Shown piece after piece: positions 27,383 through 37,109 of a stretch of DNA of 64,000 nt. The translations under genes and the position numbers were made by a program. The DNA is taken from NCBI RefSeq assembly GCF_002179965.1, contig NZ_NGUQ01000037.1, positions 62,001-126,000 of the forward strand, written 5' to 3'. A model generated the notes under the pieces. It was not told where the DNA came from and did no database searches. It saw only the letters and a program-made list of their open reading frames with translations. This DNA comes from Pandoraea sp. PE-S2T-3. Lineage in GTDB: Bacteria > Pseudomonadota > Gammaproteobacteria > Burkholderiales > Burkholderiaceae. The first letter of the stretch is position 1. The number at the start of each line of letters is the position of its first letter.

Positions 27383-28177
27383 ATGGAACAAGTGCTGGAC
27401 ATTACCGACGTGAGCGTGAACGGATACTCGCAGCGCATTACCTTGCGCTCGTATCTGCCCGCTGCCGCGAAGACGCTGCCGATCGTGCTGTGCTTTCACG
27501 GGGGCAATTTCGTCGGCGGTTGCCTGAACGACAACCGGCAGTTGGCGATCCAGTTGGCCCAGACACTGCCGGCCTGGGTCGTCAGCGTGGGTTACTCGCT
27601 GGCGCCGGACTTTCCGTTCCCGGCGGCTGCCGAAGACGCCTATCTGGCGCTGAAGTGGGCGGTGGCGCATGCCGCGTCCTATCGCGCCGACGGGCAACGT
27701 ATCGCTGCCGTGGGGATAGAAGCCGGCGGCAATATTGCGGCGAGTCTGGCGGCGATGGCGCGAGACCGCGCGGTAACGCCCTTGCGGGCGCAGGTGTTGA
27801 TGGCGCCGCTGCTCGATCCGAGCATGACGCGTGTGGCGAATGTCGTGCCCGCGTCGGCGGACGACCATCGCGCACGCGCCTGTGCCGAGCACTACCGGGC
27901 CTATCTGCCTGCCGTGAGCGACCGTACGCATCCGTACGCGGCGCCCCTCGAATCGAAACGGCTGGCGCACCTGCCGCCGACGCTGGTCGCGAGTGCCGGG
28001 CGCGATGTGTTTCGTGCCGATGGCGAGGCTTACGCCCGCGAACTGATTCCCGCCGGGGTGCCGGTGGTGGCGACCCGATTTGCCGACGTCGGCGCGCAAG
28101 AGATCGCCGGGCACACGCCGGCCGTCGATGCTGCCATGGCGTTTCTGCGCCAGCACTTGGGCCGTGTGGCTCGATAG
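27383..28177 (+). CDS. llpE: LlpE-like alpha/beta hydrolase-fold protein, nucleophile serine replaced
   Basis: 264 residues from the ATG at 27383; a GTG at 27308 would add 25. Alpha/beta-hydrolase-3 features: VLCFHGGNFVGG (oxyanion loop, normally HGGG), GYSLAPDFPFPAAAEDAYLA and VASAGRDVFRADGEAYAREL. At the nucleophile elbow, where relatives read GDSAGG, this protein has VGIEAGGN: the serine is Glu113. It is therefore probably not a normal esterase. An llpE gene of unclear role precedes ceoA/bpeE in the salicylate-inducible efflux operons of Burkholderia, which fits the position here. Confidence 0.78.
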   Translation: MEQVLDITDVSVNGYSQRITLRSYLPAAAKTLPIVLCFHGGNFVGGCLNDNRQLAIQLAQTLPAWVVSVGYSLAPDFPFPAAAEDAYLALKWAVAHAASYRADGQRIAAVGIEAGGNIAASLAAMARDRAVTPLRAQVLMAPLLDPSMTRVANVVPASADDHRARACAEHYRAYLPAVSDRTHPYAAPLESKRLAHLPPTLVASAGRDVFRADGEAYARELIPAGVPVVATRFADVGAQEIAGHTPAVDAAMAFLRQHLGRVAR

Positions 28178-28349
28178 CCCGAAGGCCTCAACAACTGTCG
28201 CTCGTACAGATACAAAGCAACCACGATTGGTGCCTTTATCTCCGGATGTCCGAAATCCATACTTCGTTCAACACGAATAGGAGATGAGGTACGGAATGAA
28301 TTCCCTCGCGTTATTCGAGAACACCTTATTGTATTAAGGAGTACTACCT

Positions 28350-29522
28350 ATGATTCGCAATCGCAAGCTGTTCTACAGCTCGTTGAGCGCGCTCGCGCTC
28401 GCCAGTGTGATCGCCGTGGCAGGCATCGCGCGACATGAAGCGTCCCCGGTCGGGCTCGCACATGCCGCCGATGCGCCGCCGCCGGCCGCCGAGGTCGACG
28501 TTGCCGCTGTCATCTCACGCACCATCACCGAGTGGCAGAGCTATTCGGGGCGCCTCGAAGCCGTCGATCGCGTCGACGTGCGTCCGCAAGTCTCCGGCAC
28601 CATCGTGGCCGTGCAGTTCAAGGACGGCGCGCTGGTCAAGAAGGGCGACGTGCTCTTTATCATCGACCCGCGGCCATACGCTGCCGAAGTCGACCGCGCC
28701 ACAGCGCAAGTCGCTGCGGCCGAGGCGCGAGCAAGCTACGCCACCACCGACGCGGCCCGCGCCGACCGCCTGATCGCCGATAACGCGATCGCCAAGCGCG
28801 ACTATGAAGAGAAGCAGAACGCGGCGAAGGAGGCTGTCGCCGGGGTGAAGGCGGCCAAGGCGGCGCTCGAAACCGCGCAGGTCAACCTCGGTTACACGAA
28901 GGTCGCGGCCCCCGTTGCCGGGCGTGTCTCGCGCGCCGAGCTGACCGTGGGCAACGTGGTGACAGTGGGGCCGAACGCGCCCTTGCTGACCACGCTCGTC
29001 TCGGTCTCGCCGATCTACGCTTCGTTCGAAGTCGACGAGCAGACCTATCTGCAATATCTGGGTCGCGACCGCAACACCAAGGTGCCGGTCGCGCTCGGTC
29101 TGGCCAACGAGAACGGCTACTCCCGCAAGGGCGTCGTGACCTCGGTCGACAACCGCCTCGACACCTCCTCGGGCACGATCCGCGTGCGCGCCAGCATCGA
29201 GAACGCCGACGGCGCCCTCGTGCCGGGCCTTTATGCCCGCGTGAAAGTCGGTGGTGGCGATGCGCACCCGGCGGTGCTGATCGACGACGCCGCCGTGGGT
29301 ACCGATCAGGCCAAGAAGTTCGTGCTGGTGGTCGACGACAAGAGCCACGTCCAGTACCGCGAAGTGCAACTCGGCGGCCTGAGCGACGGCCTGCGTGTAG
29401 TCACTGCCGGGCTCAAGCCGGGCGAGCGCATCGTCGTGAACGGGTTGCAACGCGTGCGTCCCAACGATCCGGTCAAGGTGAAAGCCGTGAACATGATCGA
29501 CGCGGCCAAGTCGGCTGCGTGA
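28350..29522 (+). CDS. ceoA: RND efflux periplasmic adaptor (CeoA/BpeE/MexE-like)
   Basis: 390 residues. N-terminal membrane/signal segment (LALASVIAVAGIARHE), then the membrane-fusion pattern: barrel-sandwich first half (SGTIVAVQFKDGALVKKGDV LF region), a long helical hairpin (AKRDYEEKQNAAKEAVAGVK), second lipoyl half (GYTKVAAPVAGRVSRAELTV) and a beta-barrel/MP domain. It links the inner-membrane pump to the outer-membrane channel. AAGGAG lies seven bases before the ATG. The 172-base gap from llpE leaves room for a promoter, but all genes run the same way. Confidence 0.9.
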   Translation: MIRNRKLFYSSLSALALASVIAVAGIARHEASPVGLAHAADAPPPAAEVDVAAVISRTITEWQSYSGRLEAVDRVDVRPQVSGTIVAVQFKDGALVKKGDVLFIIDPRPYAAEVDRATAQVAAAEARASYATTDAARADRLIADNAIAKRDYEEKQNAAKEAVAGVKAAKAALETAQVNLGYTKVAAPVAGRVSRAELTVGNVVTVGPNAPLLTTLVSVSPIYASFEVDEQTYLQYLGRDRNTKVPVALGLANENGYSRKGVVTSVDNRLDTSSGTIRVRASIENADGALVPGLYARVKVGGGDAHPAVLIDDAAVGTDQAKKFVLVVDDKSHVQYREVQLGGLSDGLRVVTAGLKPGERIVVNGLQRVRPNDPVKVKAVNMIDAAKSAA

Positions 29523-29556
29523 ATCGACGCCATCCCAAGCGATCGGAGTCGCTCAC

Positions 29557-32500
29557 ATGAATATCTCTAAATTCTTCATCGACCGGCCTATCTTCGCGGG
29601 CGTGCTCTCGGTGGTCACAGTGCTGGCAGGCTTCATTGCCCTGCTGCAACTGCCGATGGCCGAGTACCCGGAAGTCGTGCCGCCCTCCGTGGTGGTGCGC
29701 GCCAAGTATCCGGGCGCGAACCCGAAGGTGATTGCCGAGACGGTGGCCTCGCCCATCGAAGAGCAGATCAACGGCGTCGAAAACATGTTGTACATGCAGT
29801 CGCAAGCCAACAGCGACGGCAACATGACGACGACCGTGACCTTCAAGCTCGGCACCGACCCGGACAAGGCACAGCAGCTCGTACAGAACCGCGTGTCGCA
29901 AGCCATGCCGCGACTGCCCGACGACGTGCAGCGTCTGGGCGTGACGACCGTGAAGTCGTCGCCCACGCTCACCATGGGCGTGAACGTGGTGTCGCCAAAC
30001 GGCCGTTACGACCTCACGTACCTGCGCAACTACGCGCTCATCAACATCAAGGACCGGCTGGCGCAGGTGCCCGGTGTGGGTGAAGTCGCGATGTGGGGCG
30101 CGGGCGATTACTCCATGCGGGTCTGGCTTGACCCGACCAAGGTGGCACGTCAGAACCTGACGGCCACCGATGTCGTGAAGGCCATTCGCGAGCAGAACGT
30201 GCAAGTAGCCGCCGGTATCGTGGGCGGTGCCCCGATGCTGACCGACGTCCCCATGCAGTTGAGTGTGAACGCGCAAGGGCGCCTCAAGACCGAGGAAGAG
30301 TTCCGCAACATCATTCTCAAGACATCGTCCGACGGCGCGATCGTGCGTCTCGCCGATGTCGCGCGCGTTGAACTGGGCGCGGCCGAATACGCCTTGCGGG
30401 CAAGTCTGGACGGCAAGCCCGGCGTGCAGCTCATCATCTTCCAGCAGCCCAATGCCAACTCGCTGCAAATCTCGACCGACGTGCGCCGTATCGTCGCCGA
30501 GTTGCAAAAAGACATGCCGGAGGACGTCAAGGCGGAGATCGTCTACGACCCGACGCAGTTCGTGCGCGAGAGTATCGACGCGGTGGTTCACACGCTCTTC
30601 GAGGCCATTCTGCTCGTGGTGATCGTCGTGATCGTGTTCCTCCAGTCGTGGCGGGCTTCGTTGATTCCGTTGCTGGCGGTGCCGGTCTCGATCGTCGGCA
30701 CGTTCTCGCTGATGCTGGCGTTCGGCTTCTCGATCAATGCGTTGTCGCTGTTCGGGATGGTGCTGGCCATCGGTATCGTGGTGGACGATGCCATCGTGGT
30801 GGTCGAGAACGTCGAGCGCAATATTGCGGCGGGGCTCAGTCCATTGGAGGCCTCATACGCCGCGATGCGGGAAGTAAGCGGGCCGATTATCGCGATTGCC
30901 CTCACGCTGGTCGCTGTGTTCGTGCCGCTCGCGTTCATGTCGGGCCTGACGGGTCAGTTCTACAAGCAGTTCGCCATGACCATCGCCATCTCGACGGTGA
31001 TCTCGGCCTTCAACTCGCTCACGCTCTCGCCGGCGCTGTCGGCCATCCTGCTCAAGGATCACCACGCACCGAAGGACCGGCTCACCCGCGTGATGGATCG
31101 CGTGTTGGGACCGTTCTTCAATGGCTTCAACAAGGTGTTCAACCGTGGCTCGGAGAAGTATGGCCACGGGGTGCGCGGCATCATCAACCGCAAGGCCGCG
31201 ATGATGGCCGTGTACGTGGTGCTGATCGGTGCCACGCTGTTGCTGGGCAAGATTGTGCCGGGCGGTTTCGTGCCGGGTCAGGACAAGGACTATCTGGTCA
31301 GCATTCTGCAACTGCCGCCGGGGGCGTCGCTCGACCGTACCGCCAAGGTGGTGGCCGAAGTGGGCGAGATTGCCCGCAAGCAACCGGGCGTGGTGCACTC
31401 GCCGGAATTCCCGGGCCTGAACGTCACGGGGTTGATGAACTCGTCGAGCAGCGGTCTGGTGTTCCCGGTGATGAGCCCGTCGAAAGAACGGGGCAAGGGC
31501 GAGTCGGCCAACGACATCGTCGCGAACCTGAACAAGGAGTATTCGGGCATCAAGGGCGCGATGATCGCCACCTTCCCGCCGCCGCCGGTGCAGGGGCTGG
31601 GCACCATTGGCGGCTTCAAGCTGCAACTGGAAGACCGGGGGGCGCTGGGCTATGAAGCGTTGAACAAGGCCACGCAGGACTTCCTCGCGGCGGCGGCCAA
31701 GGCACCCGAACTCGGCCCGTCGTTCTCGAGCTACCAGATCAATGTGCCGCAGTTGAACGTCGAACTCGACCGTGAGAAGGCCAAGCAACTCGGCGTGTCG
31801 GTGACCGACGTGTTCGACACCATGCAGATCTATCTCGGCTCGCTGTACGTGAACGACTTCAACAAGTTCGGCCGCGTGTATCAGGTGCGGGCGCAGGCAG
31901 ACGCGCCGTACCGCGCCACCGCCGAGAGCATTCTTGCGCTCAAGACGCGCAACGCCAAGGGCGAAATGGTGCCGCTGTCGTCGCTCGTGAAAGTCACGCC
32001 GACGTATGGTCCGGAAACCGTGATTCGCTACAACGGCTTCTTGGCGGCCGACATCAACGGCGGTCCGGCACCCGGGTATTCGTCGGGGCAGGCCATGGCG
32101 GCGGTGGAGCGGATTGCAGCCGAAACCCTGCCGCGCGGTATCAAGTTCGAATGGACCGACCTGACGTATCAGCAAATCATCACCGGTGATACGGCGTTCT
32201 GGGTGTTCCCGATCAGCGTGCTGCTTGTGTTCCTGGTGCTGGCAGCGATGTACGAAAGCCTGACGCTGCCGCTGGCCATTCTGCTGATCGTACCGATGAG
32301 CATTCTGTCGGCGCTGTTCGGGGTGTGGCTGACGCGCGGAGATAACAACATCTTCACGCAGATCGGTTTGATGGTGCTGGTGGGGTTGTCGGCGAAGAAC
32401 GCGATTCTGATCGTGGAATTCGCCCGCGAGCTTGAGATGCAGGGCCGCACGATCGTGCAGGCCGCCATTGAGGCTTGCCGCCTGCGTCTGCGCCCGATTC

Positions 32501-32790
32501 TGATGACGTCGATCGCTTTCATCATGGGGGTGGTGCCGTTGGTGATCTCGACGGGCGCCGGTTCGGAAATGCGCCGTGCGATGGGCATTGCGGTGTTCTT
32601 CGGCATGCTGGGTGTGACGTTGTTCGGCCTGTTGCTGACGCCGGTGTTCTACGTGCTGCTGCGCAAGCTGGCGGGCGGCAAGCAACTGCGCGACAAGCAT
32701 GGCAACCACCCGAACATTCATGGTCCGGATGAGCACGAAGCTGACGTTCGTCCCGACGGCCGTGTCACCCAGCCGGCGTTGCACGACTGA
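29557..32790 (+). CDS. ceoB: RND multidrug efflux permease (CeoB/BpeF/MexF-like)
   Basis: 1077 residues, a full HAE1-type pump. MNISKFFIDRPIFAGVLSVV and PEVVPPSVVVRAKYPGANPK start the protein; the proton-relay region GIVVDDAIVVVENVERNI has the Asp-Asp pair of helix 4 and the second half has LMVLVGLSAKNAILIVEFAR with its lysine in helix 10. Two periplasmic porter domains separate the helix bundles. By family it exports chloramphenicol, fluoroquinolones, trimethoprim and salicylate-like compounds. It begins 34 bases after ceoA. Confidence 0.93.
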   Translation: MNISKFFIDRPIFAGVLSVVTVLAGFIALLQLPMAEYPEVVPPSVVVRAKYPGANPKVIAETVASPIEEQINGVENMLYMQSQANSDGNMTTTVTFKLGTDPDKAQQLVQNRVSQAMPRLPDDVQRLGVTTVKSSPTLTMGVNVVSPNGRYDLTYLRNYALINIKDRLAQVPGVGEVAMWGAGDYSMRVWLDPTKVARQNLTATDVVKAIREQNVQVAAGIVGGAPMLTDVPMQLSVNAQGRLKTEEEFRNIILKTSSDGAIVRLADVARVELGAAEYALRASLDGKPGVQLIIFQQPNANSLQISTDVRRIVAELQKDMPEDVKAEIVYDPTQFVRESIDAVVHTLFEAILLVVIVVIVFLQSWRASLIPLLAVPVSIVGTFSLMLAFGFSINALSLFGMVLAIGIVVDDAIVVVENVERNIAAGLSPLEASYAAMREVSGPIIAIALTLVAVFVPLAFMSGLTGQFYKQFAMTIAISTVISAFNSLTLSPALSAILLKDHHAPKDRLTRVMDRVLGPFFNGFNKVFNRGSEKYGHGVRGIINRKAAMMAVYVVLIGATLLLGKIVPGGFVPGQDKDYLVSILQLPPGASLDRTAKVVAEVGEIARKQPGVVHSPEFPGLNVTGLMNSSSSGLVFPVMSPSKERGKGESANDIVANLNKEYSGIKGAMIATFPPPPVQGLGTIGGFKLQLEDRGALGYEALNKATQDFLAAAAKAPELGPSFSSYQINVPQLNVELDREKAKQLGVSVTDVFDTMQIYLGSLYVNDFNKFGRVYQVRAQADAPYRATAESILALKTRNAKGEMVPLSSLVKVTPTYGPETVIRYNGFLAADINGGPAPGYSSGQAMAAVERIAAETLPRGIKFEWTDLTYQQIITGDTAFWVFPISVLLVFLVLAAMYESLTLPLAILLIVPMSILSALFGVWLTRGDNNIFTQIGLMVLVGLSAKNAILIVEFARELEMQGRTIVQAAIEACRLRLRPILMTSIAFIMGVVPLVISTGAGSEMRRAMGIAVFFGMLGVTLFGLLLTPVFYVLLRKLAGGKQLRDKHGNHPNIHGPDEHEADVRPDGRVTQPALHD

Positions 32791-32807
32791 GCCCGGAGCA
32801 GACCCAT

Positions 32808-34310
32808 ATGAAAGGAATGACGCAAATGAAATCCGCATTTACAGGATCGGCGCTGCTCAGCGCGCTGCTGTTCCTCGCGGGCTGTTCGCTGGCACCGAAG
32901 TACGAGGTGCCGTCCACGCCGATGACGACTGCGTTCAAGGAAGACGCGAAGCTCACGCCGGAACAGGCCGGCACGTGGAAAGTGGCCCAGCCGTCGGAGG
33001 CCGTGGCGCGCGGCGAGTGGTGGACCGTGTTCGGTGACGAGACGCTCAACGCACTGGAAGCGCAGGCGCTCGATGCCAACCAGAATCTGGCCGCTGCGGC
33101 GGCGCGCGTGAAGGAAGCGCGCGCCATGAATCAGGCGGCGCGGGCGGGCTTCTTCCCGACGCTCGACGCCGGGTTCGGTCCGACGCGCCAGCAGGTCTCT
33201 GCGGCGTCGATGTTCCAGCCCGATGGCTCGACGGTGCCGCAACAGACGTTCTGGCGTGCGCAGGCCGGCTTGTCATACGAGGTCGATCTGTTCGGCCGCG
33301 TGGCGGCTACCACGGATGCGAGCAAGGCGGAAGTGCAGCAAAGCGAGGCGCTGTTCCGTTCGGTGCAGCTCACCTTGCAGGCCGATGTTGCGCAGAACTA
33401 TTTTGCGCTGCGCGAACTCGATGCCGAGGCCGAGGTGTATGCCGGTGCCGTCACGCTGCGTGAGCAGGCGCTCAAGCTGGTGCAGCGCCGCTTCGACGAG
33501 GGCGATATTACTGAACTGGATCTCTCGCGTGCCAAGACGGAGTTGGCGACAGCCCAGTCCGATTCGATGACCGTGCAGCGGCTTCGCGCGGCGTCGGAGC
33601 ATCGTCTGGCGGTATTGCTGGGCAAAGCGCCGGCAGAGTTCTCGATGGCGCCCAACCCGTTGACGGCCGTGCAGATTCGCGTGCCGGCCGGCTTGCCGTC
33701 GTCCTTGCTGGAGCGCCGGCCGGATATCGCCGCGGCGGAACGTGCCATGGCGGCAGCCAATGCGCGTATCGGTGTGGCGCGCTCGGCGTTCTTCCCGTCG
33801 CTGACGATCACGGGCACGGGTGGTTTCGAGTCGGCCACGCTCGGCGATCTGTTCAAGTGGAGCAGCAAGGCGTTCCTGCTCGGGCCGTTGGCGGGCACCG
33901 CGCTGAATATCCCGATCTTCGACGGTGGCCGCCGTTCGGCGAATCTCGATAACGCGCATGCGGTGTTCGAAGAGGATGTGGCGAAGTATCGCCAGCAGGT
34001 GCTCACCGCGTTCCGTGAAGTGGAAGACAGCCTGTCCGATCTGCGCATTCTCGACACGCAGACGAAGGTGCAGGGGCAGGCCGTCGTGGCGTCGCAGCGG
34101 GCCGCCAAGCTCTCGCGTACCCAGTACGACGAAGGGGCGGTCAGTTACCTCGATGTCATCGACGCCGAGCGCACCGTACTGCAAACGCGCCGCAATGCGG
34201 TGCAGTTGCAGGGCGTGCAGGCGGCGGCATCGGTCAATTTGATCCGCGCGCTGGGCGGGGGCTGGGACGGGGTGCCCTTACCGACGGCCGTACCGTTGGC
34301 GCAGAAGTAG
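32808..34310 (+). CDS. opcM: Outer-membrane efflux lipoprotein (OpcM/OprC-like, TolC family)
   Basis: About 500 residues. LLSALLFLAGCSLAPKYEVP is a lipoprotein signal with lipobox LAGC. Two OEP repeats follow (ANQNLAAAAARVKEARAMNQ; YRQQVLTAFREVEDSLSDLR), with SLLERRPDIAAAERAMAAAN as the typical central motif. It forms the outer-membrane channel of the tripartite pump. Two in-frame ATGs compete, 32808 (GGAG upstream) and 32826 (AAAGGA upstream); both give the same mature lipoprotein. It starts 17 bases after the permease and is followed by a terminator. Confidence 0.92.
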   Translation: MKGMTQMKSAFTGSALLSALLFLAGCSLAPKYEVPSTPMTTAFKEDAKLTPEQAGTWKVAQPSEAVARGEWWTVFGDETLNALEAQALDANQNLAAAAARVKEARAMNQAARAGFFPTLDAGFGPTRQQVSAASMFQPDGSTVPQQTFWRAQAGLSYEVDLFGRVAATTDASKAEVQQSEALFRSVQLTLQADVAQNYFALRELDAEAEVYAGAVTLREQALKLVQRRFDEGDITELDLSRAKTELATAQSDSMTVQRLRAASEHRLAVLLGKAPAEFSMAPNPLTAVQIRVPAGLPSSLLERRPDIAAAERAMAAANARIGVARSAFFPSLTITGTGGFESATLGDLFKWSSKAFLLGPLAGTALNIPIFDGGRRSANLDNAHAVFEEDVAKYRQQVLTAFREVEDSLSDLRILDTQTKVQGQAVVASQRAAKLSRTQYDEGAVSYLDVIDAERTVLQTRRNAVQLQGVQAAASVNLIRALGGGWDGVPLPTAVPLAQK

Positions 34311-34334
34311 CACCCGGTAGTCGAGAGTAGAAAG

Positions 34335-34372
34335 AAAAACGCCGCATCGCAGGTTGGACGCGGCGTTTTTTC
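34335..34372 (+). terminator. Rho-independent terminator of the efflux operon
   Basis: AAAAACGCCGC (34335–34345) pairs over 11 bp with GCGGCGTTTTT (34360–34370), followed by more T's. It lies 25 bases after the opcM stop and its symmetric A/T flanks also suit the convergent LysR gene. Confidence 0.88.
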
Positions 34373-34396
34373 GTTGGAGTGGAAGAGAAGCGCGAC

Positions 34397-35311
34397 TTAC
34401 TTGCCTGACGGTTGTTGCAGTGTTTCGGCCAGATGGTTCACGACGGCGCGCGTTTTGGCGGCCATCTTTTGCCCCAGCGAGATGATGGCGTGCACCGGCG
34501 GACCGTCGGCATCGCAGGCGGGCAGCAGATGCACGAGCCGTCCGTCATCGACATAAGGCTGGGCAACGCGGTCGAGAATTTGTGCGATGCCGAATCCCGC
34601 GACGGCGGCTTCGACCAGCGCCTGCCCGTCGGCAAGCACGAGTATCGGCTGGGGGGCGAACTCGTGGGTGGCATCGCCATCACGCAGCGACCACGCGCGC
34701 AGGCGGCCCGTGGGGCCGCGAAACACGACGGCGTCGTGCGAGCCCAGTTCCGATGCGCTACGCACTTGTCCGCGCCGGGTGAGGTAGTCGGGCGACGCAT
34801 ACAGTCCGAGGCGCAGATCGCAGAGCTTGCGCACGGTCATCTCGCTGTCTTCGGGCAGCGCGCCGATGCGCACTACGACGTCCCAGCCTTCGCCGACCGG
34901 GTCGGACATGCGATCGGTCAGCGCCACTTCAAGCGTGAGCTTCGGGTATTTGTCGCGCAGGTGAATGAAGCTGGGCAGCAGCAGGCGGCCGAAGCCAGCG
35001 GGCAGGTCGATCTTGACGCGCCCGGACGGCTCGGCCCGGCGCGATGCCAACTGCTGTTCCGCGTCGCGCAGCCCATTGATGGCGTCTTTGGCAGCGACCA
35101 GATAAGTCTCGCCGTCTTCGGTCAGGCGCACCGCGCGTGTCGTGCGTTGAAACAGCCGCGTGCCGAGGCGCGCTTCGAGGCGCTGCACGGCTTTGCCGAC
35201 GTTGGATTTGCTGCTGCCGATGTCTTCGGCGGCGCGGGTAAAGCTGCCGCTCTGGGCCACCGCAATGAATGCCGCGATATCGTTGATTTGTGCGTCGGCG
35301 CGTTCGCTCAT
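34397..35311 (-). CDS. LysR-family transcriptional regulator
   Basis: 304 residues, normal family length. HTH in AFIAVAQSGSFTRAAEDIGS and SNVGKAVQRLEARLGTRLFQ, then a periplasmic-binding-like effector domain (VKIDLPAGFGRLLLPSFIHL, VVRIGALPEDSEMTVRKLCD), of the subgroup close to AaeR/DhcR-like regulators. It is convergent with the efflux operon and downstream of an MFS exporter on the same strand (241-base gap), which it may regulate. The signal is unknown. Confidence 0.88.
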   Translation of the reverse strand: MSERADAQINDIAAFIAVAQSGSFTRAAEDIGSSKSNVGKAVQRLEARLGTRLFQRTTRAVRLTEDGETYLVAAKDAINGLRDAEQQLASRRAEPSGRVKIDLPAGFGRLLLPSFIHLRDKYPKLTLEVALTDRMSDPVGEGWDVVVRIGALPEDSEMTVRKLCDLRLGLYASPDYLTRRGQVRSASELGSHDAVVFRGPTGRLRAWSLRDGDATHEFAPQPILVLADGQALVEAAVAGFGIAQILDRVAQPYVDDGRLVHLLPACDADGPPVHAIISLGQKMAAKTRAVVNHLAETLQQPSGK

Positions 35312-35465
35312 GCCATCACTCCATACCTGAGAGGGTTGGTGTTGCAGACTGTATCAGAGGCGGCGCAAAGCCGTTTTTGCGGGCCCGCACACGCAGACCG
35401 TCGGCCGTGCACTTGCGCCAGTCCTCTGGGGGAGTCGTCTTGTCTTACGAGACCGAGAACGACAG

Positions 35466-35489
35466 TGCCCCCGGGGTGAGCCGGGGGCA
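35466..35489 (-). terminator. GC-rich hairpin downstream of the MFS exporter gene
   Basis: TGCCCCCGG (35466–35474) and CCGGGGGCA (35481–35489) form a perfect 9-bp stem with a 6-base loop, 64 bases after the exporter stop codon. No T run follows on the minus strand, so termination is uncertain. Confidence 0.4.
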
Positions 35490-35552
35490 TGGTTTGCTGA
35501 CGAGGCATCGTCGGATGTCTCGTCGAAGGGTTTGCTGATCTCGCCTACATGG

Positions 35553-37109
35553 CTATGAAGCGCGCGGGGCCAGTTCGGCATCGGCTTCGTCATCCTGCGC
35601 CGGGGTGCGGCTCAGGAAGGCGAACGTGGCCAGTGCCGAGAACAACGTGATGACGATGAGCACGTACAGCAGGTTCGTGAACGCGCCGGCATAGCTCGCG
35701 GCCAGCGCCTGACGGGTGACTTCCGGCAGGACAGCCGAGGCGTTCGTCATGTCGCCCGCGGTGATGCGTTGCGAGGCTTCGGCAATGCGGGGCGCGAGAT
35801 CGGCCGCGTTGCCGGTGACGGTGCTCACCAGCGTGCTGTGGGCCAGCGCGGCGAGAATGGCCGTGGCGATGGCGAGGGCAATGCCTTCACCGGCCACACG
35901 CGTCGTGCTGAAGATGCCCGACGCCATGCCGGCGCGCTCTTTCGGCACCACGCTGACCGACAGCCCATCCATCAGGCCCCACGGCATACCGGCACCGATA
36001 CCGATGACGATCATCGGCAGCACCAGATCGAGCTTCGGACCGCTGAAGCTGACCGTGCTGAGCCAGTACAGACCGGCGGCAGCAATCAGGAAGCCGATGC
36101 CCGAGAGCACACCGGCGGAGAACCAACGCGTGAACGAGGCGACCAGCATCGGCACGACAAGCATCGGGGCCGACAACGCAATCATCAGCATGCCTGCATC
36201 GATTTCGCTCAAGCCTTCTGCGCCGATAAAGCGCAGCGGCAGCATCACGATCAGCACGATGTAGCAGTAGCAGGTGCCTACCGGCAGGATCTGCACACCG
36301 ACGAAGCGCGGGTAGCGGAACAGCGACAGGTCGAGCATCGGGCGCTTGGCGCGCGTTTCCACTGTGATGAAGGCCGCGAGCGAAATGGCTGAGGCGACCA
36401 GCAGCGAGACCACGAGCGGGCTGCTCCAGCCGCTTTCCGGTGCCTGAATCACGCCGAACGTGAACAGGGCGAGCGTGGCGGTGAAAGTGATCGTGCCGGG
36501 GTAGTCGAGACCGGTCGCCCCCGGGTCGCGCGTTTCGCGCATGCGGGGCACGCCGAAGACGAACGCGGCGGTGCCGATGGCGGCGATCACGAGGAAGATG
36601 GCGCGCCAGCCAAAGTGCTCGATCAGAACACCGGCCATCAGCGGGCCGAACGCGAGGCCGATACCGAAGCTGGTGCCGAGCATGCTGAACGCGCGGGTGC
36701 GGGCATGGCCGTCGAATTCTTGCGCGAGCGAAGCGGCGCCGCTGGCGAGCGACGCGGCAGCGGCGACACCTTGTGCACCGCGCAGGATGTCGAGTATCAG
36801 CGTGGACGGTGCAAAGCTCATCGCGAGCGACGTGATGATGAAGCCACCGAGACCGTAGACGAAAAGGCGCTTGCGGCCGAACTGGTCAGACAGCGCGCCG
36901 GCGGCCATGAGCAGGCTGCCGAAGCTGAGCATGAAGGCGTTGGTGACCCACGTCAGCATGACGGGGCTGCCGCCGAGGTCACGGCCAATGGCGGGGGTGG
37001 CGACGGCGCCCCCGGAGAACGAGAGCGGAAGCACCAGTGCGGCGAGGCAAACGGCCAGAAGCACCATTCCCTTGCTGCCACCGTTGCCGGTTGGCGTTGC
37101 AGTATTCAT
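35553..37109 (-). CDS. MFS drug exporter, DHA2 (14-TMS) family
   Basis: 518 residues, about 14 membrane helices. Motif A-like GALSDQFGRKRLFVYGLGGF after helix 2 and the helix-5 motif C region GIGLAFGPLMAGVLIEHFGW are those of DHA2 exporters (EmrB/QacA/SmvA type). The N-terminus MLTWVTNAFMLSFGSLLMAA matches SmvA-like proteins. Proton-driven export of cationic or amphipathic drugs is likely. No EmrA-like adaptor is adjacent, so it probably works alone in the inner membrane. Divergent from the epoxide hydrolase gene. Confidence 0.9.
   Translation of the reverse strand: MNTATPTGNGGSKGMVLLAVCLAALVLPLSFSGGAVATPAIGRDLGGSPVMLTWVTNAFMLSFGSLLMAAGALSDQFGRKRLFVYGLGGFIITSLAMSFAPSTLILDILRGAQGVAAAASLASGAASLAQEFDGHARTRAFSMLGTSFGIGLAFGPLMAGVLIEHFGWRAIFLVIAAIGTAAFVFGVPRMRETRDPGATGLDYPGTITFTATLALFTFGVIQAPESGWSSPLVVSLLVASAISLAAFITVETRAKRPMLDLSLFRYPRFVGVQILPVGTCYCYIVLIVMLPLRFIGAEGLSEIDAGMLMIALSAPMLVVPMLVASFTRWFSAGVLSGIGFLIAAAGLYWLSTVSFSGPKLDLVLPMIVIGIGAGMPWGLMDGLSVSVVPKERAGMASGIFSTTRVAGEGIALAIATAILAALAHSTLVSTVTGNAADLAPRIAEASQRITAGDMTNASAVLPEVTRQALAASYAGAFTNLLYVLIVITLFSALATFAFLSRTPAQDDEADAELAPRAS

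Noticed and set aside
30853-32838. 661-codon antisense frame over the RND permease gene
   Set aside because: Low-complexity His/Arg/Gln composition typical of shadow frames; the plus-strand permease is unmistakable.
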